A stretch of DNA of 12,488 bases, taken from the NCBI GenBank assembly GCA_900554845.1, contig USIY01000043.1, positions 1 through 12,488 of the forward strand, written 5' to 3'. The notes beneath the pieces were generated by a model. That model searched no databases, was not told where the DNA came from, and saw only the letters and a program-made list of their open reading frames with translations. This document shows, one piece after another, positions 5,855-12,488 of this stretch; positions within the stretch are counted from its first letter, which is position 1, and each line of letters opens with the position of its first letter. This stretch comes from an uncultured Bacteroidales bacterium. Lineage in GTDB: Bacteria > Bacteroidota > Bacteroidia > Bacteroidales > Muribaculaceae. Position numbers and translations under genes: made by a program.

Positions 5855-8041
5855 ATGTCAAATCTGAGAGTGAAAAGTGTGCTGGAAGCCACGAGCCGTA
5901 AGCCCGTCAAGGTAGAGCTTCCCAAAGAGCGAGTAGACCAATACTACGGTAAGCAGGTCTTCAATCGTCAGAAGATGTACCAGTATCTTCCGAGCGAGAC
6001 ATTCGCTGCACTGTGCGACGCCATCGACAACCGCAAGCCGTTGAGCCGCGAGTTGGCCGACAGCGTGGCGGAGGGGATGAAGCGCTGGGCCCTTGAGAAC
6101 GGTGCGCGCCACTACACCCACTGGTTCCACCCGCTGACCGGCAGCACAGCCGAAAAGCACGATGCGTTCGTGGAGCATGATGGCAAAGGAGGAGTCATCG
6201 AGAAATTTACAGGAAAGCTCCTCGTCCAGCAGGAACCGGACGCGTCAAGTTTCCCTAACGGGGGAATCCGTAACACTTTCGAGGCACGCGGTTACTCCGC
6301 GTGGGACATATCCTCACCCGCCTTTATCGAGGACAACACCCTGTGTATTCCTACAGTGTTCATCTCTTACACCGGCGAGAGCCTTGACTATAAGACTCCG
6401 TTGTTGCGCGCGTTGAACAGCGTTGACAAGGCCGCGACCCGCGTCGTGAATCTGTTCGATCCGACTGTGAAGCATGTGGTGGCGTATCTTGGTTGGGAAC
6501 AGGAGTACTTCCTTGTGGACGAGGCTCTGTATGCCGCCCGTCCCGACCTGGTGATGACCGGCCGCACTCTTATGGGACATGAGTCCGCCAAGAACCAGCA
6601 GCTCGAGGACCACTATTTCGGATCCATACCGAGCCGCGTGGAGGCCTTCATGCTTGAACTGGAGCTTGAGGCGCACAAACTAGGCATTCCGGCCAAGACC
6701 CGTCATAACGAGGTGGCTCCAAATCAGTTTGAGCTGGCTCCTATTTTTGAGGAGTGCAATCTGGCCAACGACCATAATCTCTTGCTGATGTCGGTGATGG
6801 AGGAAGTTGCCCGCCGTCATAATTTCCACGTGTTGCTTCACGAGAAACCGTTCGCGGGCATCAACGGCAGCGGCAAACACAACAACTGGAGCCTCGGCAC
6901 GGACAACGGCCAACTGCTCTTCGCCCCAGGAAAGACACCGGAGGACAACCTTCGTTTCGTGACTTTCGTCGCCAATGTGATGGCTGCAGTGCACAAGCAC
7001 AACGGTCTGCTGAAGGCGTCCATCATAACCGCCACCAACGCTCACCGTCTGGGTGCCAACGAAGCGCCCCCGGCAATCATCTCGATGTTCCTCGGACGCC
7101 AGCTCAGCGACATTCTGGACAAGATCGAGAAACAGGATCCCGATTCTCTTAAGGTGTCGGGAAAGGAAAAGGTCAGCATCGACGTGGCGCAGATTCCCGA
7201 ACTGATGCTCGACAACACCGACCGCAACCGTACCAGTCCGTTTGCTTTCACCGGCAACCGATTCGAATACCGCGCGGTGGGATCATCTGCCAACAATGCC
7301 GCGGCGATGATCGCGCTTAACGCTGCCGTTGCCGTGCAGCTTGAGGAATTCGCCGACGCCGTGGCCAAGCGCATGGAGGCGGGCGAGGACAAGAACACCG
7401 CGATTCTGCAGGAGGTCCGCAAGTTGATAATTGAATCCAAACCCATTCATTTCGACGGCAACGGTTACAGCGACGAATGGAAAGAGGAGGCCAAGCGCCG
7501 CGGTCTGGACACGGAGACATCGGCTCCTCTGATGTACGACGCATACACCCGTCCGGAAAGCGTCGATATGTTCGCCAAGTCGGGCGTTCTGAGCCTTAAG
7601 GAGATAGAGGCGCGCAACGAGGTGAAATGGGAGACCTACTCAAAGAAAATTCAGATCGAAAGCCGTGTGCTCGGCGACCTTGCCATCAATCATGTGATTC
7701 CTGCGGCTGTCCGTTATGAGTCGGTTCTTCTGGACAATGTGTATAAGGTAAAGCAATTGTTCAGCGGCGCGAAGGCTGATGACATCGCCTCACTGGATCT
7801 GGAGAATATAGAGCAGATCAGCGACAACATCGCCGCCATCAAGAGTAAAGTAAAGGAGATGATTGACGTTCGCCATAAGGCCAACCGCAAGCCCGACGAG
7901 CGTTCAAAGGCTATCGCATACCACGATGAGGTGCTTCCGAAGATGGAGGATATCCGTGAGCATATCGACAAACTTGAGCTGATGGTCGACAATGAGATCT
8001 GGCCGTTGCCGAAGTACCGCGAGCTGCTGTTCATCCGATAA
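5855..8041 (+). CDS. glnN: Type III glutamine synthetase
   Basis: This enzyme makes glutamine from glutamate, ammonia and ATP. At 728 residues it has the length of GSIII, far longer than GSI (about 470) or GSII. Seen in order: the GSIII-specific N-terminal region with FNRQKMYQYLP and HYTHWFHPLTGSTAEKHDAF (roughly residues 37-110), the catalytic core with NEVAPNQFELAPIFE from Asn285, HEKPFAGINGSGKHNNWS from His329, and NRTSPFAFTGNRFEYRAVGSS from Asn458, then a C-terminal helical region rich in charged residues (about 600-728). The GSI tyrosine adenylylation region is not recognisable. GSIII is the characteristic glutamine synthetase of Bacteroides-type bacteria. It lies 39 bases after dapL and 31 before another aminotransferase, so it is likely part of a nitrogen-assimilation/DAP operon. 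I see no -7 element in the upstream gap; expression probably comes from the dapF promoter. ATG 5855 fits the family N-terminus. Confidence 0.96.
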   Translation: MSNLRVKSVLEATSRKPVKVELPKERVDQYYGKQVFNRQKMYQYLPSETFAALCDAIDNRKPLSRELADSVAEGMKRWALENGARHYTHWFHPLTGSTAEKHDAFVEHDGKGGVIEKFTGKLLVQQEPDASSFPNGGIRNTFEARGYSAWDISSPAFIEDNTLCIPTVFISYTGESLDYKTPLLRALNSVDKAATRVVNLFDPTVKHVVAYLGWEQEYFLVDEALYAARPDLVMTGRTLMGHESAKNQQLEDHYFGSIPSRVEAFMLELELEAHKLGIPAKTRHNEVAPNQFELAPIFEECNLANDHNLLLMSVMEEVARRHNFHVLLHEKPFAGINGSGKHNNWSLGTDNGQLLFAPGKTPEDNLRFVTFVANVMAAVHKHNGLLKASIITATNAHRLGANEAPPAIISMFLGRQLSDILDKIEKQDPDSLKVSGKEKVSIDVAQIPELMLDNTDRNRTSPFAFTGNRFEYRAVGSSANNAAAMIALNAAVAVQLEEFADAVAKRMEAGEDKNTAILQEVRKLIIESKPIHFDGNGYSDEWKEEAKRRGLDTETSAPLMYDAYTRPESVDMFAKSGVLSLKEIEARNEVKWETYSKKIQIESRVLGDLAINHVIPAAVRYESVLLDNVYKVKQLFSGAKADDIASLDLENIEQISDNIAAIKSKVKEMIDVRHKANRKPDERSKAIAYHDEVLPKMEDIREHIDKLELMVDNEIWPLPKYRELLFIR

Positions 8042-8043
8042 CA

Positions 8044-8056
8044 GTTTCTAAGAAAC
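8044..8056. repeat. Short perfect inverted repeat between glnN and the aminotransferase gene
   Basis: GTTTCT-A-AGAAAC is a 6-bp inverted repeat with a single central base, starting 2 bases after the glnN stop. The loop is too tight for an RNA hairpin terminator, so if functional it would be a protein-binding site. It may be chance. Confidence 0.3.
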
Positions 8057-8072
8057 ATTGGAATAATAAAGA

Positions 8073-9278
8073 ATGCTACATCCGTCAAAACGAGGGATCT
8101 ATATGCCCTCGTCACCTATAAGAAGGCTCTCCGGTTCCGCCAATGCGGCGGTCCGGAGGGGCCTTTCCGTTTATCATCTGAACATTGGACAGCCCGATAT
8201 TCCCACGCCGCCACAGGCGATAAGGGCCGTGGAGAACATACATAGCAAGATTCTGGCGTACTCGCCGTCCGACGGTTTGGAAAGCTTGCGTAAGAAATTC
8301 TCTGAATATTATCATCGTTTTGGTCTGGATATAAGTCCTGACGAAATTATCGTGACAGCCGGAGGTTCGGAGGCTGTGCTCTTCGCGTTTATGGCTTGTC
8401 TGGATCCGGGAGACGAAATCATAGTGCCGGAACCTGCTTACGCCAACTACATGGCGTTCGCCGACTCGGCGGGAATCCGAATCCGTCCGTTGCCCTCAAG
8501 CATAAAGGATGGCTTCGCTTTGCCTCCGGTGGAGGATTTTGAGAAGAAGATCACCAACCGTACGCGCGCCATACTTCTCTGCAATCCCAACAATCCCACG
8601 GGATATGTTTATTCCCGTAAGGAACTGGAGGCCATTGCCGGAATATGCGAGCAGTATGAGCTGTTCTTGTTCGCCGATGAAGTGTACAGGGAATTTTGCT
8701 ATACCGATCAGCAATTCACATCGGTGATGAGTCTGGAAAGCATCGCTTACAATACGGTAATGATTGATTCCGTCTCCAAGCGTTACAGTGAATGCGGCAT
8801 CCGCATAGGTGCGCTGGTGTGCCGCAATCCGGAGATCCATGCCGCCGTTATGAAATTCTGTCAGGCGCGTCTAAGTCCCCCGTTACTGGGGCAGATCGTA
8901 GCCGAGGCATCGGTGGACACTGAGCCCGAATATCTGAGAGAGGTTTTCGAAGAGTATCGCAAACGCCGCGATTTCCTTGTGGCTCGCATCAACAGGATTC
9001 CCGGCTGTTACGCTCCTATGCCCGACGGTGCTTTCTATACTATGGTTGAACTGCCTGTGGACGACGCCGATAAGTTCTGCAAATGGTGCCTTGAGGAATT
9101 CGAGTATGAAGGAGGCACCGTATTTCTTGCCCCGGGAAGCGGTTTTTACTCCAATCCGGCGATGGGACGCCGTCAGGCGCGTATCGCTTATGTGCATAAT
9201 GTGGACTATCTTGGAAAGGCTCTGGATATTCTGGAAAAGGCTCTGGACGCCTATCCCAACCGCATCCGTGAATTGTAA
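8073..9278 (+). CDS. PLP-dependent class I aminotransferase (aspartate aminotransferase-like)
   Basis: A 401-residue fold-type I aminotransferase. Motifs: MPSSPIRRLSG, YHLNIGQPDIPTP, the AYSPSDGLESLR region, CNPNNPTG with Asn174, FADEVY with Asp202 and Tyr205, SVSKRYSECGIRIGAL with PLP-lysine 236, and RIAYVH with Arg370, the likely substrate-carboxylate arginine. ATG 8073 gives MLHPSKRGIYMPSSPIRRL; relatives also carry residues before the MPxSPIRKL motif, so I prefer it to ATG 8103. It is 31 bases after glnN and probably last in the operon. The likely reaction is glutamate plus oxaloacetate to aspartate plus 2-oxoglutarate, which would supply aspartate, the entry to the DAP/lysine pathway; the exact substrate cannot be read from sequence, and aromatic or alanine specificity is possible. 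It is not a recent duplicate of dapL: motifs around Asn174 and Lys236 differ clearly. Confidence 0.9.
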   Translation: MLHPSKRGIYMPSSPIRRLSGSANAAVRRGLSVYHLNIGQPDIPTPPQAIRAVENIHSKILAYSPSDGLESLRKKFSEYYHRFGLDISPDEIIVTAGGSEAVLFAFMACLDPGDEIIVPEPAYANYMAFADSAGIRIRPLPSSIKDGFALPPVEDFEKKITNRTRAILLCNPNNPTGYVYSRKELEAIAGICEQYELFLFADEVYREFCYTDQQFTSVMSLESIAYNTVMIDSVSKRYSECGIRIGALVCRNPEIHAAVMKFCQARLSPPLLGQIVAEASVDTEPEYLREVFEEYRKRRDFLVARINRIPGCYAPMPDGAFYTMVELPVDDADKFCKWCLEEFEYEGGTVFLAPGSGFYSNPAMGRRQARIAYVHNVDYLGKALDILEKALDAYPNRIREL

Positions 9279-9290
9279 GGATTAATCCTT
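9277..9290. terminator. 14-bp palindrome spanning two convergent stop codons
   Basis: AAGGATTAATCCTT is a perfect 14-bp palindrome overlapping the end of the aminotransferase stop (TAA 9276-9278) and containing the DUF486 stop (complement of 9282-9284). As RNA it could form only a 5-bp stem with a TTAA loop on either strand, so any terminator role would be weak and bidirectional. Confidence 0.3.
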
Positions 9291-9662
9291 GACGGGGAGG
9301 AAAGCGAAAACCACCGCTCCCATAATGCACAGGAACGCGCAGACATGGTTCCAGTGCAGATGTTGGCCCTGGAACACAAGCATCGCGATTATGGTGAATA
9401 CTGTAAGCGAGATGCATTCCTGAATAATTTTTAGCTGAAACAACGAGAACGGGCCGCCGTTGCCGTTGAATCCCATCCGGTTGGCTGGTATCATGAAGGT
9501 GTATTCCAGAAATGCCAGTCCCCACGAGAGGAGGATAATGGCGATGAGCGGCCAGTTTTTTATCAATCCGGCTTCCTGCAGACGCAGGTTGCCGTACCAT
9601 GCGAAGGTCATGAAAATATTCGAGACCATCAGCATCAGGACGGTCAGAATGGCAGTTTTCAT
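9282..9662 (-). CDS. DUF486 / DMT-superfamily small membrane protein
   Basis: A 126-residue integral membrane protein with four predicted transmembrane helices: about residues 3-22 (AILTVLMLMVSNIFMTFAWY), 38-58 (LIAIILLSWGLAFLEYTFMIP), 78-98 (IIQECISLTVFTIIAMLVFQG) and 104-122 (NHVCAFLCIMGAVVFAFLP). The conserved segments SNIFMTFAWYGNL, ANRMG, LKIIQE and CAFLCIMGAV match the DUF486 family (PF04342), related to drug/metabolite transporters of small four-helix type. No substrate is known. It is convergent with the aminotransferase gene, with only 3 bases between stops, and divergent from the flavodiiron gene. ATG is the complement of 9660-9662; a perfect -7 element lies 22 bases upstream. The open frame at 9040-9696 on the same strand in another phase is a shadow. 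Confidence 0.88.
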   Translation of the reverse strand: MKTAILTVLMLMVSNIFMTFAWYGNLRLQEAGLIKNWPLIAIILLSWGLAFLEYTFMIPANRMGFNGNGGPFSLFQLKIIQECISLTVFTIIAMLVFQGQHLHWNHVCAFLCIMGAVVFAFLPVKD

Positions 9663-9684
9663 ATCTAATTTTCGTTTGTGAATG

Positions 9685-9692
9685 CAAAGTTA
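9685..9692 (-). promoter_or_regulatory. -7 promoter element for the DUF486 gene
   Basis: On the minus strand this reads TAACTTTG, an exact TAnnTTTG match and the same octamer as before dapF. It ends 22 bases from the start codon. No TTTG at 19-21-base spacing is seen upstream (the nearest is 26 away), so strength is uncertain. Confidence 0.55.
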
Positions 9693-9705
9693 GCAATTTA
9701 TTTGT

Positions 9706-9713
9706 TAAATTTG
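9706..9713 (+). promoter_or_regulatory. -7 promoter element for the flavodiiron gene
   Basis: TAAATTTG matches TAnnTTTG exactly, ending 26 bases before ATG 9740. The nearest upstream TTTG (9675-9678) is 27 bases away rather than 19-21, so the -33 contact is poor. The element is back to back with the minus-strand -7 element at 9685-9692, separated by 13 bases. Confidence 0.55.
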
Positions 9714-9739
9714 CATATCAAATACTGTGCAGTGATATT

Positions 9740-10939
9740 ATGAACTTAAGAGAGATTACGAATGGTATATATTATGCGGGAGTCAACGACCGCGTAACCG
9801 AAAAATTCGAGGGGATGTGGCCTCTCCCTTACGGGGTAAGTTACAATTCATATATAGTTAAAGGAGCGCAAAAAACAGCGTTGATCGACGGTGTCGACAT
9901 CGATACAGTACGCGAATATCTCAATGGCTTGGACAGTACGCTTGCAGATGGTAAAATAGATTATATGGTGATCCATCATATGGAGCCCGATCATTCCGGA
10001 GCCATACCGGAGGTGATTCGCCGATGGCCGTCCGTGAAGATCGTTGGCAACACCCAGACCATAGGGATGATCAAGGGTTTCTATCATATAGAGGACGATT
10101 CCTGTTTCCTGACAGTGAAGGAAGGAGACGTTCTGGATCTGGGGGGGATCACTTTGAAGTTTGTCATGACGCCTATGGTGCACTGGCCCGAGACAATGAT
10201 GTCCTATGTGGCGGAGCGTAAACTGCTGTTTTCCGGCGATGCTTTCGGTTGTTTCGGCGCTTTGAACGGAGCTGTGGTGGACGCGGAGATGGACACTGCC
10301 GTCTATTGGGACGAGATGTATCGCTACTACAGCAATATAGTTGGGAAATATGGTAAATTCGTTCAGAAAGCCATGACAAAATTGACCGGCGTTGAACTGG
10401 ATTACATCTGTTCCACGCACGGTCCCGTATGGCACGCCGACATAGCTAAGGTAAAGGATATTTACGACAGACTGAGCAAATATGAGAGCGAGCCCGGCGC
10501 GACCATAATCTACGGGTCGATGTACGGCAACACTGCGGAAGTGGCCGAGGAGATCGCGCGTGGTCTGGCGCAGGGCGGGGTTAAAAAAATATGCATTCAT
10601 AACGCAAGCGTCAGCAATATGAGCGACATGATCAGCGACGCGTTCCGCTACCGTTGTCTTGTGGTGGGAAGCGCCACATACAGCATGACGTTGTTCCCTC
10701 CCGTCGCCGCTTTCCTTACGGCCATGCGGGTGCGTGAGGTGTCCGACAAGGTTTTCGCCGGGTTCGGTGGATACACCTGGGCCCCCAACTCCGTGCGCTC
10801 CGAAATCGAGGCTTTCTGCGAGACACAGGGAATCGAATTGCAAAGATTCGTCGGGATGAAACAAAGTATTGACGCCGAGGTCCGCAAGCAGGCCAATGAA
10901 CTGGGACGGACACTCTCTGAAATGCCCGGCGTTAAATAA
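9740..10939 (+). CDS. fprA: Flavodiiron protein (FprA-type, O2/NO reductase)
   Basis: A 399-residue A-type flavodiiron protein: N-terminal metallo-beta-lactamase-like diiron domain (about 1-250) and C-terminal flavodoxin domain (about 253-395) with the FMN phosphate loop GSMYGNT at 259-265. All six diiron ligands are present: His80, Glu82 and Asp84 in HHMEPDHSG, His148 in MVHWPETM, Asp167 in FSGDAF and His227 in STHGPVWH, each one residue offset from Desulfovibrio gigas ROO. No rubredoxin or flavin-reductase extension follows, so a separate electron donor is needed. Such cytosolic proteins reduce O2 to water or NO to N2O in anaerobes, which fits a gut anaerobe; O2 versus NO preference cannot be told. 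It has its own -7 element and is followed after 20 bases by a DedA gene. The long minus-strand frame at 9848-10864 is a shadow. Confidence 0.95.
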   Translation: MNLREITNGIYYAGVNDRVTEKFEGMWPLPYGVSYNSYIVKGAQKTALIDGVDIDTVREYLNGLDSTLADGKIDYMVIHHMEPDHSGAIPEVIRRWPSVKIVGNTQTIGMIKGFYHIEDDSCFLTVKEGDVLDLGGITLKFVMTPMVHWPETMMSYVAERKLLFSGDAFGCFGALNGAVVDAEMDTAVYWDEMYRYYSNIVGKYGKFVQKAMTKLTGVELDYICSTHGPVWHADIAKVKDIYDRLSKYESEPGATIIYGSMYGNTAEVAEEIARGLAQGGVKKICIHNASVSNMSDMISDAFRYRCLVVGSATYSMTLFPPVAAFLTAMRVREVSDKVFAGFGGYTWAPNSVRSEIEAFCETQGIELQRFVGMKQSIDAEVRKQANELGRTLSEMPGVK

Positions 10940-10959
10940 TATAAATTTACCGAATTAGA

Positions 10960-11649
10960 ATGATTCTTGATATGATAAATCTGGCTATTTTTGACGCCAG
11001 CACTTTCTTTCAATGGTTTGTGGAGAACGCGAATTATCTGTTTGTGTTCATTTTTATGACCATCGAGAGTTCCTTTATACCGTTTCCATCTGAGGTGGTG
11101 GTCCCTCCGGCCGCCTATCTTGCATGTACAAATTCTGGAGCCGGGGCCGATATGAACGTGTATGTCGTGGTGCTCGTGGCCACTCTCGGGGCATTGTGCG
11201 GGGCATTCATCAATTATTACCTGGCACTTTGGGTGGGTCGTCCGGTGGTGTACCGTTTTGCGGACAGTAAGTTCGGGCATGCCTGTATGATTGACAGGGC
11301 CAAGGTGGAAAAGGCGGAAAAGTATTTTGACGAACACGGAGCCGTCTCTACTTTTGTAGGGCGGCTTATTCCGGCGATCAGGCAGTTGATTTCCATACCC
11401 GCGGGTATTTCAAGAATGAATGTGGGACAGTTCGCGTTGTTCACCGCTTTGGGTGCGGGCGTATGGAATGCCATCCTGGCCGGGCTTGGCTATTGGCTGT
11501 CCACCGCAGTGCCCGTGGATATGCTTTACGAGAAAGTTGAGGAATACAACCGCTATCTGACCTGGTGCGGATACGGAATATTGTTGATATGTATTCTGGT
11601 CATTCTTTGGAACGCTTTCGGGAAACATCGTAAGAAAGAAGGGAAGTAA
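10960..11649 (+). CDS. DedA-family membrane protein (VTT/SNARE-associated domain)
   Basis: A 229-residue polytopic inner-membrane protein. It shows the DedA hallmarks: acidic residues in the first membrane region, ESSFIPFPSEVVVPPA with Glu36 and Glu45, and the re-entrant FVGRLIPAIRQLISIPAG motif with Arg135 and Arg141. Hydrophobic stretches are near residues 25-57, 68-92, 135-150, 155-180 and 198-218, and the tail is basic (GKHRKKEGK). DedA proteins support membrane homeostasis, envelope stress resistance and, in characterised members, undecaprenyl-phosphate or phospholipid translocation and proton-driven transport; this member's cargo is unknown. It follows fprA by 20 bases with no visible promoter, so the two may be cotranscribed, although no functional link is obvious. 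ATG 10960 and ATG 10972 are both possible starts; the first is used here. Confidence 0.9.
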   Translation: MILDMINLAIFDASTFFQWFVENANYLFVFIFMTIESSFIPFPSEVVVPPAAYLACTNSGAGADMNVYVVVLVATLGALCGAFINYYLALWVGRPVVYRFADSKFGHACMIDRAKVEKAEKYFDEHGAVSTFVGRLIPAIRQLISIPAGISRMNVGQFALFTALGAGVWNAILAGLGYWLSTAVPVDMLYEKVEEYNRYLTWCGYGILLICILVILWNAFGKHRKKEGK

Positions 11650-11733
11650 TAGCGTAATTCCTCAATGACTACGGAAGCCTCGACTCAAACGTTTCTCTAT
11701 ACTGAAATTTCCTAACACCTAATACCTGCTATC

Positions 11734-12378
11734 ATGAAAGTAAGTCCGTCTTTATTGGCAGCTGATTTCGCCGATTTAACGCCTGATTTGGAGATGATCA
11801 ACCGGTCGGACGCTGATTATCTGCATCTTGATGTAATGGATGGCGTGTTTGTACCTAACATATCATTCGGTTTTCCCGTGCTGAAAGCGGTGGCCCGGGT
11901 TGTCCGCAAACCGCTTGATGTTCACCTGATGATAGTGGAGCCGCAGAAATGGATCGGTCAGGTCCGGGATCTGGGCGCCGAAATCATGAATGTCCATCAG
12001 GAAGCGTGCCTGCATCTCGACAGGTGTATCCATAACATCCATGAGGCCGGTATGAAGGCAGGAGTGACATTATGCCCATCCACTCCGGTGGAAATGTTGC
12101 GCGATGTGATTCAGGAATTGGATCTGGTGCTTATAATGACAGTAAATCCAGGTTTCGGCGGACAACAATTTATAATGCACAGTCTCGATAAAATCCGGCG
12201 CCTGCGCCGTTTGATATCGGAGAGCGGGTCGAAGGCCATGATCGAGGTTGACGGAGGTATCAATGCCCACACCGCTCCGTTGGTGGCGGCTGCCGGAGCA
12301 GATATAGCGGTGTCAGGATCCTATGTGTTCAAAGCGCAGGATCCTATGGCCGTGATCCGTGAGCTGAAGGAATTGTAA
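11734..12378 (+). CDS. rpe: Ribulose-phosphate 3-epimerase
   Basis: A 214-residue TIM-barrel enzyme that interconverts D-ribulose 5-phosphate and D-xylulose 5-phosphate in the pentose phosphate pathway. Metal and catalytic residues are in place: SPSLLAADF at the N-terminus, His31, Asp33 and Asp36 in YLHLDVMDG, His64 in DVHLMI, the phosphate-proximal VNPGFGGQQFI loop at about 142-152, and Asp173 in IEVDGGIN. Length and start (MKVSPSLLAADF) are those of the family. The 84-base gap before it has no TAnnTTTG match, so it may be read from upstream or from a promoter of another kind. A strong hairpin 15 bases after the stop marks the likely end of the transcript. Confidence 0.96.
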   Translation: MKVSPSLLAADFADLTPDLEMINRSDADYLHLDVMDGVFVPNISFGFPVLKAVARVVRKPLDVHLMIVEPQKWIGQVRDLGAEIMNVHQEACLHLDRCIHNIHEAGMKAGVTLCPSTPVEMLRDVIQELDLVLIMTVNPGFGGQQFIMHSLDKIRRLRRLISESGSKAMIEVDGGINAHTAPLVAAAGADIAVSGSYVFKAQDPMAVIRELKEL

Positions 12379-12392
12379 TCAGGAGAACAAGA

Positions 12393-12435
12393 TAATTAAA
12401 TAGGGTGTATCTCTATGGTACGCCCTATTTAATTA
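12393..12435. terminator. Strong hairpin after rpe, probable (bidirectional) terminator
   Basis: Arms 12393-12409 and 12419-12435 are complementary over 17 positions (16 Watson-Crick pairs and one T-G), with a 9-base loop. The outer part is AT-rich (TAATTAAATA) and the inner part holds a GGG/CCC core, so the 3' arm gives a U-rich tail in either direction. It begins 15 bases after the rpe stop. Confidence 0.7.
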
Positions 12436-12460
12436 GGGAAATTCAGTTAAAGGCCCGCTT

Positions 12461-12484
12461 TCACAATCCGAAAATGGATTGTGA
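12461..12484. repeat. Second hairpin at the window edge
   Basis: TCACAATCC, loop GAAAAT, GGATTGTGA form a perfect 9-bp stem ending 4 bases before the window end. It may be a second terminator, for instance of a converging gene beyond the edge, or an operator; the following sequence is not available. Confidence 0.45.
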
Positions 12485-12488
12485 TTGC

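Noticed and set aside
9040..9696. 218-codon minus-strand open frame
   Set aside because: It overlaps both the aminotransferase C-terminus and the DUF486 gene in another phase; both of those have clear family signatures.
9848..10864. 338-codon minus-strand open frame
   Set aside because: It is antisense to the flavodiiron gene, which has all diiron and FMN motifs; the translation is His/Val-rich and resembles nothing known.
10648..11337. 229-codon minus-strand open frame
   Set aside because: It is antisense to the flavodoxin domain of the flavodiiron protein and the start of the DedA gene; a shadow of GC-rich coding sequence.
1..12488. CRISPR array, tRNA/rRNA genes, insertion sequence or integrase
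   Set aside because: No regularly spaced repeats, no tRNA-like or rRNA sequence, and no transposase or recombinase motif was seen on either strand.

Overview
The window looks like a chromosomal segment from a Bacteroidota bacterium, most likely order Bacteroidales (possibly a gut Muribaculaceae-like lineage; this is inference). The reasons are four perfect -7 elements of the Bacteroidota TAnnTTTG type in front of genes, one with a -33 TTTG at 20-bp spacing; little or no Shine-Dalgarno sequence before starts; a type III glutamine synthetase; and lysine synthesis by LL-diaminopimelate aminotransferase (DapL). No tRNA, rRNA, CRISPR array, transposase or integrase was seen.

Left part (1-3590): a compact defence region. 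A divergent, window-truncated Abi_2-family abortive-infection gene (minus strand) faces away from an apparent restriction-modification operon: a small XRE-type HTH regulator with a one-base frameshift at a run of six A, a 620-residue protein with two fused D12-class adenine methyltransferase domains (each with its own DPPY), and a protein with a C-terminal HNH nuclease domain starting 2 bases after the methyltransferase stop. A perfect -7 element and a 7-6-7 inverted repeat lie just upstream of the regulator start, as expected for an autoregulated controller. The methyltransferase and nuclease genes are strikingly AT-rich (about one third GC by eye, against well over half in the genes to the right), suggesting horizontal acquisition. 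A fused double methyltransferase next to an HNH nuclease recalls type IIS systems with an asymmetric target; the target cannot be read from the sequence.

Middle part (3640-9280): a metabolic cluster on the plus strand, starting right after the defence genes with a textbook Bacteroidota promoter: dapF, dapL, type III glutamine synthetase (glnN) and a second class I aminotransferase, with gaps of 12, 39 and 31 bases. DapL moves an amino group from glutamate to the lysine/peptidoglycan branch, DapF epimerises the product to meso-DAP, GSIII makes glutamine, and the last enzyme probably handles aspartate/glutamate transamination. The cluster ties nitrogen assimilation to DAP synthesis.

Right part (9277-12488): a convergent DUF486 membrane protein whose stop codon shares a 14-bp palindrome with that of the aminotransferase; back-to-back -7 elements; a flavodiiron protein (FprA) with all six diiron ligands; a DedA-family membrane protein; and ribulose-phosphate 3-epimerase. 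After rpe there is a strong 17-bp hairpin, probably a terminator, and a second 9-bp hairpin at the window edge. There is no gene-free stretch over 300 bases.
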